A DNA stretch of 57,478 nt from Cytophagales bacterium. GTDB taxonomy: Bacteria > Bacteroidota > Bacteroidia > Cytophagales > Spirosomataceae. The position numbers and the translations under genes were made by a program. The notes beneath the pieces were generated by a model. The model was not told the origin of the DNA and ran no database searches. It worked only from the letters and a program-made list of their open reading frames with translations. The stretch spans positions 1 through 57,478 of the forward strand of contig JAAFIU010000006.1 of the NCBI GenBank assembly GCA_013298805.1, given 5' to 3'. Below are positions 27,169 through 35,101 of this stretch, one piece after another (the stretch's first letter is position 1; each line of letters starts with the position of its first letter).

Positions 27169-27462
27169 ATGATACGACATTCAGTAATTCTAAAACTTAA
27201 AAGCTCAATTAGTTCAGACGAAAAGCAAGCATTTTTTGATGCTGTCGCTAAACTTTCGACAATACCCGAGGTTCAAAAGTTTGAAGTATTGAAACAGACC
27301 AGTCCCAAAAACAAATTTGAGTACGGTATTTCGATGGAATTTGATAATCAAGAACAGTACGATATTTATTCAAATCATCCCATTCATGTTCATTTTATTC
27401 AAAACTTTTGGATAAATAACGTAGAAGATTTTTTGGAGATAGATTATGTAAAAATTAGCTAA
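27169..27462 (+). CDS. Dabb-domain (stress-responsive A/B barrel) protein
   Basis: The 97-residue product opens with MIRHSVILKLK, which has the conserved early His of the Dabb family. It continues as a beta-alpha-beta ferredoxin-like fold with SMEFDNQEQYDIYSNHPIHVHFI and a second His pair near residues 76-80. Dabb proteins form dimeric alpha/beta barrels; most have no known function, though plant olivetolic acid cyclase belongs here. It is cytoplasmic and ends 15 bp before the GH106 gene. A role in cyclising, isomerising or binding a polyphenol is possible, but not shown. Confidence 0.8.
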   Translation: MIRHSVILKLKSSISSDEKQAFFDAVAKLSTIPEVQKFEVLKQTSPKNKFEYGISMEFDNQEQYDIYSNHPIHVHFIQNFWINNVEDFLEIDYVKIS

Positions 27463-27477
27463 AACAACGCTCTTAAA

Positions 27478-30400
27478 ATGAAAATCAAACCTAAATACCT
27501 TGTCTGTGGGCTTTTGCTAAGTGCTACGTTTAGCCAAGCCCAAGACAAAACACAATTTCAAACGCCCCCCAATTCAGCAAAACCACGGGTTTGGTGGCAT
27601 TGGATGAATGGCAATATTACCAAAGACGGTATTCAGAAAGATTTAGACTGGATGAGTCGAGTAGGTATTGGCGGTTTCCAAAACTTTGATGCCAATTTAA
27701 TGACTCCCGTAATTGTACCCAAGAAGTTGGTTTTTATGCAACCCGATTGGAAGGATGCTTTCAAATTCACGACTGAATTGGCTGACAAAAAAGGGCTTGA
27801 AATGGCCATTGCGGGTTCACCGGGGTGGAGCGTAACGGGAGGTCCTTGGGTTGAACCAAAAGATGCTATGAAAAAATACGTTTTTACCGAAGCGTTGGTC
27901 GAAGGGGGAAAAAAACAGACGATACAATTACCTAAACTACCTGATGTCATTGGGAAATACAGCGATGTTGAAACACATGGAGGTGGTATTATGGGTGGTT
28001 ATGTCGGAGAAAAACCTCATTTTTCATCAGATGCTCTTGTTATTGCTTATAAATTACCGAGCAACGAAAAACATTTAATGGATTTACAACCTAAAATGTC
28101 TAAAAGTGGTGGTGATTTTGACACCAAATTGATGCTCGACCACAATATCAACAAAACGTATTTTCTCCCTCCAATGGAAGTTGGGCAGGATATGTGGGTA
28201 CAATATGAATTTGATACGCCCCAAACGTTTAAAGCGTTTGCATTGGGTATGGGAGAAGCTGGAGAATTGGCTGAGTTTAACGGAGGCCCTACCAATCGTA
28301 GTCTAAAAGTGAGTGATGATGGTGTGATTTTTAAAACAGTTGCCAACGTTTCTAATAGTACATTACCTTTTATCACTACTCAAATTCCTGCGACAACTGC
28401 AAAATATTGGCGTATTTGTTTTGAAACCCTCAAAGGAGAATTAAATCCTATCATGGCAATGATGGGCATGAAAGACATTCCAAAGCCTTCGGGAACTAAT
28501 ATTTCGGAATTTGTACTTTTCAACACTGCTCGTGTCAATCAAGCTGAAGATAAAGCGGGTTTTTCAGCGTGGAAGGAAGAATATAAATCGGGCGTTCCAA
28601 CAGAAAACATTGAGGTAATTCCAACAACTGACGTTATAGATTTAACAGGAAAAATGCAACCTGATGGTACGCTTGAGTGGGATGCCCCTGCGGGAAACTG
28701 GATGGTTGTTCGTTTGGGATATTCGCTTACGGGTCGTCAAAATCACCCTGCATCGCCAGAAGCAACGGGGTTGGAAGTGGATAAATTAGACAAAGAAGCC
28801 GTTAGAAAATACATCAATACGTACCTCGATATGTACAAAGATGCAACGGGCGGATTGATGGGTGCAAAGGGACTTCAATACATGGTTTTGGATAGCTACG
28901 AAGCTGGACACATGAACTGGACGAAAGATTTTCCGCAAGAATTTCAGAAAAGACGTGGCTATGACCTTACCAAATGGATTCCTGTGTTAACGGGTAGAGT
29001 GGTAAATGATTTAGAATCAAGTGAAAAGTTCTTATGGGATTTTCGTAAGACGATTGGCGAAATGATTTCCGAAAATCATTATGACGTGATTGGCGAAGAG
29101 TTGCACAAACGTGGCATGAAACGCTATACAGAATCGCACGAAAATGGACGTATTTTTTTAGCGGATGGTATGGACGTAAAACGCAATTCGGATATTCCAA
29201 TGTCTGCTATGTGGACTCCAGGAAGTTTAGCAGGAGGAGATTCGGAAGAAGCTCGCAGCGAAGGCGACATCAGAGAGGCAGCTTCGGTTGCCAATATCTA
29301 CGGTCAAAATATTGTGGCGGCTGAATCAATGACTTCTATTCAAAATGCGTTTAGTTGGCATCCCGAGAAATTAAAACGCACTGCGGATATGGAAATGGCT
29401 TCGGGTTTAAACCGTTTTGTGATTCATACTTCTGTACATCAACCATTAGAAAAAGGTCCTGGGTTTTCACTTGGGCCATTCGGGCAGTATTTTACCCGTC
29501 TCGAAACGTGGGCAGAAGCAGGCGGAAAGGCTTGGATGGAATATTTAGGACGTAGTTCATATATGCTCCAACAAGGTAAAAACGTAGCTGATATTCTTTA
29601 TTATTATGGTGAAAATACGAACGTGACGTTGGTTTGTAAGGATAAATTGCCAAATATTCCTGCGGGTTTTGAGTTTGACTTTGTCAATTCATCGGCTTTG
29701 TTAAACGTCATTCAAGCAAAAAATGGCAAATTAGTTGCCAATAGTGGGAATAGCTATAACCTGTTGATGTTAGACGAATCCGCAAAGTTTATGACGTTAC
29801 CCGTTTTGAAAAAAATCAAAACGTTGGTAGATGCAGGCATAAAAGTAGTAGGAACAAAACCAGAAAAATCGCCAAGTTTATCTGATAATGATGCTGAATT
29901 TCAGAAACTTGCCAATGAAATTTGGGAAAAAATAGAAATGTTACCTACAACGTCTCTACAACCCGATGTAATTATTGCAAACACCAAAAACAAAATTCTG
30001 TTCCGTCACCGTCAAACAGCCGAACAAGAAATCTATTGGTTAGATAATCGAAGTGCAGATGAAACAAGTGCTGAAGTGAGTTTCAGAATTTCGGGAAAAA
30101 TACCCGAATTATGGAATGCACAAACGGGAAAAGCAGAAAAAGTTTCTTATAAAATTGAAGGCGGCAGAACTATTATACCATTGAAATTTGAATCGTGGGA
30201 TGCTTTTTTTGTGGTTTTTAAAGATAAAACAACGGCTAATAGTTTTACCAAATCTAAAACTACAGAATCGGTATTTACTACCATTTCTACACCGTGGAAA
30301 CTGGCGATTGCTGATAAGAACTTGTCGATAGATAAATTAACCTCATGGTCAGAAAATGCAGATACCAACATCAAATACTTTTCAGGAACAGCAGTATATA

Positions 30401-30732
30401 CAAATTCGTTTAATATAAATACCCTAATAGAAGGAGCATGGATGGTTGATTTAGGCGATGTTAAAAATATTGCAGAAGTTATCGTAAATGGTAAGAATGT
30501 GGGAACTGCTTGGAAAAAACCTTTCCGATTAGATATTCATGATGCAATTAAAACTGGTAAAAATACGATTGAAATAAAAGTGACCAACCTTTGGGTAAAC
30601 CGATTAATTGGCGATGCTCAGCCTGATGTAAAAGCCAAAAGTACATTTACCACTATGCCGTTTTATCAAGCAAACGCTCAATTATTGCCTTCTGGAATGA
30701 TAAGTGATGTAAAAATTATTGTTATCAAGTAA
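27478..30732 (+). CDS. GH106-family alpha-L-rhamnosidase
   Basis: The 1084-residue secreted protein has a signal peptide ending near SQAQD. It opens with the GH106-type text NSAKPRVWWHWMNGNITKD, then KGLEMAIAGSPGWSVTGGPW. The central part (about residues 430-700) includes the catalytic barrel with YTESHENGR and AAESMTSI. The C-terminal beta-sandwich ends GDVKNIAEVIVNGKNVGTAW and LPSGMISDVKI. GH106 enzymes remove alpha-linked rhamnose from plant polysaccharides and flavonoid glycosides. It follows the Dabb gene by 15 bp. A remnant of a second copy of its 3' end lies at 34839. Confidence 0.85.
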   Translation: MKIKPKYLVCGLLLSATFSQAQDKTQFQTPPNSAKPRVWWHWMNGNITKDGIQKDLDWMSRVGIGGFQNFDANLMTPVIVPKKLVFMQPDWKDAFKFTTELADKKGLEMAIAGSPGWSVTGGPWVEPKDAMKKYVFTEALVEGGKKQTIQLPKLPDVIGKYSDVETHGGGIMGGYVGEKPHFSSDALVIAYKLPSNEKHLMDLQPKMSKSGGDFDTKLMLDHNINKTYFLPPMEVGQDMWVQYEFDTPQTFKAFALGMGEAGELAEFNGGPTNRSLKVSDDGVIFKTVANVSNSTLPFITTQIPATTAKYWRICFETLKGELNPIMAMMGMKDIPKPSGTNISEFVLFNTARVNQAEDKAGFSAWKEEYKSGVPTENIEVIPTTDVIDLTGKMQPDGTLEWDAPAGNWMVVRLGYSLTGRQNHPASPEATGLEVDKLDKEAVRKYINTYLDMYKDATGGLMGAKGLQYMVLDSYEAGHMNWTKDFPQEFQKRRGYDLTKWIPVLTGRVVNDLESSEKFLWDFRKTIGEMISENHYDVIGEELHKRGMKRYTESHENGRIFLADGMDVKRNSDIPMSAMWTPGSLAGGDSEEARSEGDIREAASVANIYGQNIVAAESMTSIQNAFSWHPEKLKRTADMEMASGLNRFVIHTSVHQPLEKGPGFSLGPFGQYFTRLETWAEAGGKAWMEYLGRSSYMLQQGKNVADILYYYGENTNVTLVCKDKLPNIPAGFEFDFVNSSALLNVIQAKNGKLVANSGNSYNLLMLDESAKFMTLPVLKKIKTLVDAGIKVVGTKPEKSPSLSDNDAEFQKLANEIWEKIEMLPTTSLQPDVIIANTKNKILFRHRQTAEQEIYWLDNRSADETSAEVSFRISGKIPELWNAQTGKAEKVSYKIEGGRTIIPLKFESWDAFFVVFKDKTTANSFTKSKTTESVFTTISTPWKLAIADKNLSIDKLTSWSENADTNIKYFSGTAVYTNSFNINTLIEGAWMVDLGDVKNIAEVIVNGKNVGTAWKKPFRLDIHDAIKTGKNTIEIKVTNLWVNRLIGDAQPDVKAKSTFTTMPFYQANAQLLPSGMISDVKIIVIK

Positions 30733-30738
30733 AATTTA

Positions 30739-30813
30739 CGGAAATATGTACTTAATGTCGCAAGTGTCAGTTAGGTTTAACCTCATTTGTGCAACACTGA
30801 GTACATATTTCCG
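30739..30813. terminator. Long inverted repeat between convergent GH106 and GH2 genes
   Basis: CGGAAATATGTACT (30739-30752) pairs exactly with 30800-30813, enclosing a 47-nt loop with its own small AGGTTTAACCT palindrome. It sits between two convergent genes and may stop both. Confidence 0.55.
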
Positions 30814-30891
30814 AATAAATAAGATTGTAATCAAGTTGCCATTATTATTGGAGCTTTTTAAAAACCTCCGATGGTTGAATAAACGTAATTT

Positions 30892-33348
30892 TTAATACGT
30901 TTTGATTTTGATAAATCCAATTTTTAAACCTGCTGCTTCCGCTCTGATTGTAATATATCCTACTTGTCCAGTTGGTTGAACAATCACCAAGCCTTTGCCT
31001 TGAAATACCGTTTTCTCTGGTTTTTGAAAACTCGACATATCTCTTGGATTACCATTTCCTACACCAAGGATTTTTCCGTTGCCTTCAATGTTGAATTTTA
31101 CTAAAACATCATCTACAGAGGGTACAACATTGGCAAACTCATCCACAATTTCTACATTGACGTAGGCAAGGTCATTTTTACTGGCATTTATCGTAGCTCT
31201 GTCTGCTTTTAAGCGAATAGCAACGGGTTTCCCTACCGTGGTAATTGTTTCGGAAGCAATTTCTTTATCTCCTTCAAAACAACGAGCAACTAATTTCCCT
31301 GCGACATAAGGCACGGTAAAAATGGCAGTTATTGAGCCTTTTTCAAGCGTTTTCTCTGCAATGAATTTTCCATTTAATTCAAGTTTTACGCTTGAACTTC
31401 TCGTAAAAACTCTTACTTGCAAAGAATCATTTTCACATCCCGTCCAAGTCCAACTTTTTAATTCATCGGGAAAACCATAAAAACCCGTCTGTTCTTTGTA
31501 TCCCGCTGGAATGGGACGATGAACCAACATTTCTATTTTACTTCTTTGCCAAACGACATCCAAATAATAAGAAGCAGATTTTTTATTTCCAATCAAATCT
31601 AATTCGCCCGTGTAGGAATTAAAAATGGGCCATTGTGGTGACATAAATGTTTCGACAAAATCCCCTCCAATCATTCCTCCTGCTTGTTTCTTAGTATTAT
31701 CCTTAAGTCTTGCCAAACCAATTCCCGCTTCTCCCAAGTAATCAATCGCCGCCCAACTAAACATTCCGATAACATAAGGATTCTTTTCAACGGCATTCCA
31801 ATTTTCTAATGCTTTTGGCGGAAAATATTCGGTAGCCACCATCACTCTTTTGGGAAATTTTTTATGGTCACCTTCATAATATTGCGAAGCATAGTTATAT
31901 CCTGCCACATCAAGAACTTCAAAAGAAGGAGCAGTTGTGTCCCACTTTTTTCTTTTTAGCAACGGAACATGGAACGGAATGGCGGCGGTTACAGCTCTTG
32001 TTGTATCTAACTTACGTACAAAATCGGATAATTTTTTTGAGGTTTCATACCCCAAACTATCTACAACTTCGGGAAGTTCATTACCAATACTCCACATAAT
32101 TATCGAGGGATGATTAAAGTCTTTTTGAATCATTGAAGTCAAATCTTGTTGCCACCAATCCTTGAAATAATCGGCATAATCGTCGGGTGTTTTATTGATA
32201 TTCCACATATCAAAAGACTCATTCATTACCAAGATTCCCAACTTATCGCAAGCATTTAAAAGTTCGGCAGAATACGGATTATGAGCAAAACGAACCGCAT
32301 TATAGCCATTCTTTTTCATTAATTCTATTTTGCGTTCTTCCGCTCTATCAATCGCCATTGCTCCTAATGGTCCATTATCATGATGAATACAACCGCCTTT
32401 AAGTTTTACGTTTTTACCGTTCAGCAAAAAGCCATTTTCAGCATCGAAATGAATACTTCTCACCCCAAAATTTTGAGAATATTCATCAATCGTTTTGCCA
32501 TTTTGTTTCAAAATTATTTTGGCTTTATACAAATATGGATTTTCAATATCCCATAGTTTTGGATTTTTCAAGCTAATCGTTTGTTCGACTTTATTTTCAT
32601 TAGAAATTTGCTTAATATTTGTTGCAACTAATTTATTTTCAGCCGAATACAGTTCAGTTGTAAGAGATACTCCAGATATTACATTATCTATTTTTGTGGC
32701 AATATGAATTTCCGCCGTTTGCTCCGAAACCTTGTTTGTAACAATCTGAACGCCCCAATTTTCAATATGTAATGGACTAATAACACTCAGCCAAACATGA
32801 CGATAAATCCCTGAACCTGAGTACCAACGAGAATTATCTCTTTCGTTTTTGACTTGAACTGCAATCACATTTTCTTTGCCCGAAGCATTTAAAAAAGTCG
32901 TCAAATCATACACAAAAGCCGTATAGCCATTCGGATGATTTCCTAAATGATGCCCATTTACCCAAACATCAGCATTCATATAAACGCCATCAAATTGGAC
33001 ATAAACCTTTTTGCCCACCGAAGATTTATCTAAAACAAAATGTTTTCTATACCAAGCCGTTCCTCCCACAGAAAAAGCGGTTGCATTTTTACCAATGGCA
33101 TTTTTGTAGAATGGACCGATTGTGCTATCGTTTGGCGTTTCTGTCAAATCTTCAATACTCCAATCGTGCGGAATGTCTAATTTTCGCCAGTCAGAATCGT
33201 TGAAATTGACTTCTTTTGCTTCAATTTTACTGCCTTTTTTAAATTTCCAATTGGTATCAAATGATTGATTTCTCCCTGCTTTTATTTGCGAAAAAGAGGA
33301 TTGAGAAAATAGCAAATAGCTGATTATGAATAAAATAGACTGCTTCAT
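30892..33348 (-). CDS. Secreted GH2-family beta-galactosidase-like glycosidase
   Basis: The 818-residue protein has a signal peptide ending near SSFSQ. A jelly-roll sugar-binding domain follows (FDTNWKFKKGS, WRKLDIPHDWSIED), then an Ig-like domain and the TIM barrel. The acid/base is Glu424 in MWSIGNELPEV and the nucleophile Glu507 in VATEYFPP. A C-terminal DUF4982/Ig-like section follows (WTWTGCEND, then VRVFTRSSSVKLELNGK). It would act on beta-linked galactose or similar sugars in the periplasm. It is the only large hydrolase here on the minus strand, converging on GH106. Whether it works on the same glycoside is unknown; galactosylated flavonoids are one possibility. Confidence 0.88.
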   Translation of the reverse strand: MKQSILFIISYLLFSQSSFSQIKAGRNQSFDTNWKFKKGSKIEAKEVNFNDSDWRKLDIPHDWSIEDLTETPNDSTIGPFYKNAIGKNATAFSVGGTAWYRKHFVLDKSSVGKKVYVQFDGVYMNADVWVNGHHLGNHPNGYTAFVYDLTTFLNASGKENVIAVQVKNERDNSRWYSGSGIYRHVWLSVISPLHIENWGVQIVTNKVSEQTAEIHIATKIDNVISGVSLTTELYSAENKLVATNIKQISNENKVEQTISLKNPKLWDIENPYLYKAKIILKQNGKTIDEYSQNFGVRSIHFDAENGFLLNGKNVKLKGGCIHHDNGPLGAMAIDRAEERKIELMKKNGYNAVRFAHNPYSAELLNACDKLGILVMNESFDMWNINKTPDDYADYFKDWWQQDLTSMIQKDFNHPSIIMWSIGNELPEVVDSLGYETSKKLSDFVRKLDTTRAVTAAIPFHVPLLKRKKWDTTAPSFEVLDVAGYNYASQYYEGDHKKFPKRVMVATEYFPPKALENWNAVEKNPYVIGMFSWAAIDYLGEAGIGLARLKDNTKKQAGGMIGGDFVETFMSPQWPIFNSYTGELDLIGNKKSASYYLDVVWQRSKIEMLVHRPIPAGYKEQTGFYGFPDELKSWTWTGCENDSLQVRVFTRSSSVKLELNGKFIAEKTLEKGSITAIFTVPYVAGKLVARCFEGDKEIASETITTVGKPVAIRLKADRATINASKNDLAYVNVEIVDEFANVVPSVDDVLVKFNIEGNGKILGVGNGNPRDMSSFQKPEKTVFQGKGLVIVQPTGQVGYITIRAEAAGLKIGFIKIKTY

Positions 33349-33392
33349 TTTTATTATTTTTTACAAGAAAACATTCATTAATGCTATTAAAA

Positions 33393-33418
33393 AAAGGCGG
33401 ATTTGATTATCCGCCTTT
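33393..33418 (-). terminator. Rho-independent terminator of the small secreted protein gene
   Basis: The stem AAAGGCGGAT pairs exactly with ATCCGCCTTT across 6 nt and, read on the minus strand, is followed by a T run. It lies 15 bp after the stop at 33433 and before the GH2 gene. Confidence 0.75.
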
Positions 33419-33432
33419 ATAAGAAAAAGTAA

Positions 33433-33819
33433 TTATTTTACTCTTTTCGCCTTTGCATCAAACATTCCCATCAATTGCCCTTTCAAGTTGTCGTCATCTT
33501 CTTTTTTTAAAGGCAAGGTTAAATCATATCCAGAAGCTGAAAAAGAAATTTCGATTTCACCATCTTTCTCATCAATAGATGTAATCGGAATAGCAGGTTT
33601 TGTAGTGTCTGTTGGGTCTTTTAATTCTCCCGTTAATTTTCCGTCTTTGCGTACAAATTCCGTAACCATTTTACTATCTCCATTGGGTGTTCCATAAATG
33701 GTAATTTCCCATTTCCCTACAAAAAAATCTGCTTTTGAAGCTGGTGTTGTGATTTGTGAAAAACTATTGATTGCTATTCCGAAGAATAATGCGATAAAAA
33801 GAATGCTTGCTTTTTTCAT
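33433..33819 (-). CDS. Small secreted hypothetical protein
   Basis: The 128-residue product has a signal peptide (hydrophobic stretch to about residue 21, NSFSQ). The mature part is about 105 residues long and starts FFVGKWEITIYGTPNGDSKM. It is rich in beta-prone segments and Asp/Lys. The text KWEI followed by paired strands recalls lipocalin-like or secreted calycin domains, but I do not name a family. It lies upstream of GH2 on the same strand and is divergent from the Nudix regulator. It ends in ...KAKRVK. Function unknown. Confidence 0.7.
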   Translation of the reverse strand: MKKASILFIALFFGIAINSFSQITTPASKADFFVGKWEITIYGTPNGDSKMVTEFVRKDGKLTGELKDPTDTTKPAIPITSIDEKDGEIEISFSASGYDLTLPLKKEDDDNLKGQLMGMFDAKAKRVK

Positions 33820-33920
33820 TGTTTTTGTTGCGTTTCGTTACTGGGTGGCACTCCGCCACTATTTTAGTTTTAAAAATATTCTCAAGTTGAAAATTTCAAG
33901 TCAAAGTTATAAATATTTTT

Positions 33921-33946
33921 TTATTGTCTAAAATAATAGACAATAA
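33921..33946. promoter_or_regulatory. Candidate operator palindrome in the divergent region of the Nudix regulator
   Basis: TTATTGTCTA and TAGACAATAA are exact inverted copies around 6 nt. They lie between the small secreted protein gene (minus) and the NrtR-like gene (plus). Two TAnnTTTG-like -7 elements (33962-33969 and 34012-34019) follow on the regulator side. The layout suits an autoregulatory operator. Confidence 0.5.
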
Positions 33947-34045
33947 AATTTAGTTTTATTATATCTTTGATTATTAACATATTATGAATGGTTTCTTTTA
34001 AGGATGAAACTTATCTTTGCAAAACCATTTACAAACTTTAAATAG

Positions 34046-34774
34046 ATGCATTTATTCAATAACAAATCTTATATTCCCCAACTTGCGATTGACTGCGTGA
34101 TATTTGGCTACCAAGAAAAGGAGCTTAAAGTGCTGATTTCCAAGTTGAATTTTAAAGGAGATATTTATTCTTTACCAAGTGGATTTATTCTTCAAACAGA
34201 AGGTATTGATGAAGCAGCACATCGAATTTTAAAAGAACGAACAGGTATTTCAAATATCTTTTTAGAGCATTATAAAAATTTTGGTCAAGCCGATAGAACA
34301 AACAAGGCAATTCTTGAAAATATTATTGATAAAAATAAAGAGTATTTTGTTGGTGACTTAATGCTTTCAGATGCTGATTTTGAGTGGATTACTGGCAGGT
34401 TTGTCTCTCTTGGCTATTACGCACTGGTGGACATTAATAAGGTAACACCTACCAAAACTGAATTGGATGAGTCGATGGAATGGTACAATATCCACGAGAT
34501 ACCAATCATGATGATGGATCACAACGGAATGATTGAAAAAGCACTTGAATCTTTGCGATTAAATCTTGACACTAATATAATTGTACTGAATCTGCTTCCT
34601 GAAACATTTACTATGAAAGAGGTTCAAGATTTATACGAAACGATTTTTGAGAAAGAATATGCTCGAAACAATTTTCAGAAGAAAATTCTGGAATTGAATG
34701 TTTTAGAGCGATTGGAGAAGAAATTTACGGGTGCTTCCAACAAAGCACCATATTTATATCGGTTCAAGAAATAA
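34046..34774 (+). CDS. NrtR-like Nudix/winged-helix transcriptional regulator
   Basis: The 242-residue protein has an N-terminal Nudix-like domain (residues about 1-145, starting YIPQLAIDCVIFGYQE). The usual catalytic Nudix box is degenerate: GFILQTEGIDEAAHRILKERTGI lacks the paired catalytic Glu residues of REUXEE. The C-terminal region (about 165-242, LNLLPETFTMKEVQDLYETIFEKEY) is a winged helix as in NrtR. In Bacteroides a similar Nudix-type protein controls arabinose use; others control NAD genes. Between GH2 and the GH78 rhamnosidase, I infer a sugar-responsive regulator of these hydrolases, possibly sensing rhamnose or its products. The palindrome at 33921-33946 may be its site. Confidence 0.8.
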   Translation: MHLFNNKSYIPQLAIDCVIFGYQEKELKVLISKLNFKGDIYSLPSGFILQTEGIDEAAHRILKERTGISNIFLEHYKNFGQADRTNKAILENIIDKNKEYFVGDLMLSDADFEWITGRFVSLGYYALVDINKVTPTKTELDESMEWYNIHEIPIMMMDHNGMIEKALESLRLNLDTNIIVLNLLPETFTMKEVQDLYETIFEKEYARNNFQKKILELNVLERLEKKFTGASNKAPYLYRFKK

Positions 34775-34838
34775 ACTTTAAGGTGCTAATATGAAATGAT
34801 AATTTCAGACTTCAGTACAGACGTAGTAAGCAACGGTT

Positions 34839-34955
34839 CAGCAACCTGACGTAAAAACAAAAACAACATTTACCACCATGCCGTTTTATCAAGCAAACGC
34901 TCAATTATTGCCTTCTGGAATGATAGGAACCGTTAAAATATTAACCCAGAAATAG
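34839..34955 (+). pseudogene. 3' remnant of a second GH106 rhamnosidase gene
   Basis: In one frame the DNA encodes 38 residues ending at TAG (34953-34955) that match the last 38 residues of the GH106 protein at 30 positions. Forty-eight bases (34878-34925) are identical to 30655-30702. Upstream the match falls off quickly and stops appear in frame, so only the tail remains. The downstream ending (VKILTQK) differs from that of the intact gene (VKIIVIK). This points to a former second GH106 gene next to GH78, lost by deletion or recombination. Confidence 0.85.
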
Positions 34956-35020
34956 ATTTTTGAAAAGACAAGATTGTACAGGACGGTATAAATATAAACA
35001 TTTTGCAATTTTATCTAAGA

Positions 35021-35050
35021 AACCTCATAGATTCTAAAATCTATGAGGTT
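35021..35050 (+). terminator. Hairpin upstream of the GH78 gene
   Basis: AACCTCATAGATT pairs exactly with AATCTATGAGGTT across 4 nt, followed by TTCTCT. It likely ended the transcript of the lost GH106 gene. It also rules against a GH78 start upstream of it. Confidence 0.65.
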
Positions 35051-35101
35051 TTCTCTATTTATTTGTCCAATATTATTACTCAACCATTTCCCCCTAATCT
35101 A

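Noticed and set aside
35003-35101. An N-terminal extension of the GH78 protein
   Set aside because: It would include a terminator hairpin and place residues before a good signal peptide that starts at 35102.
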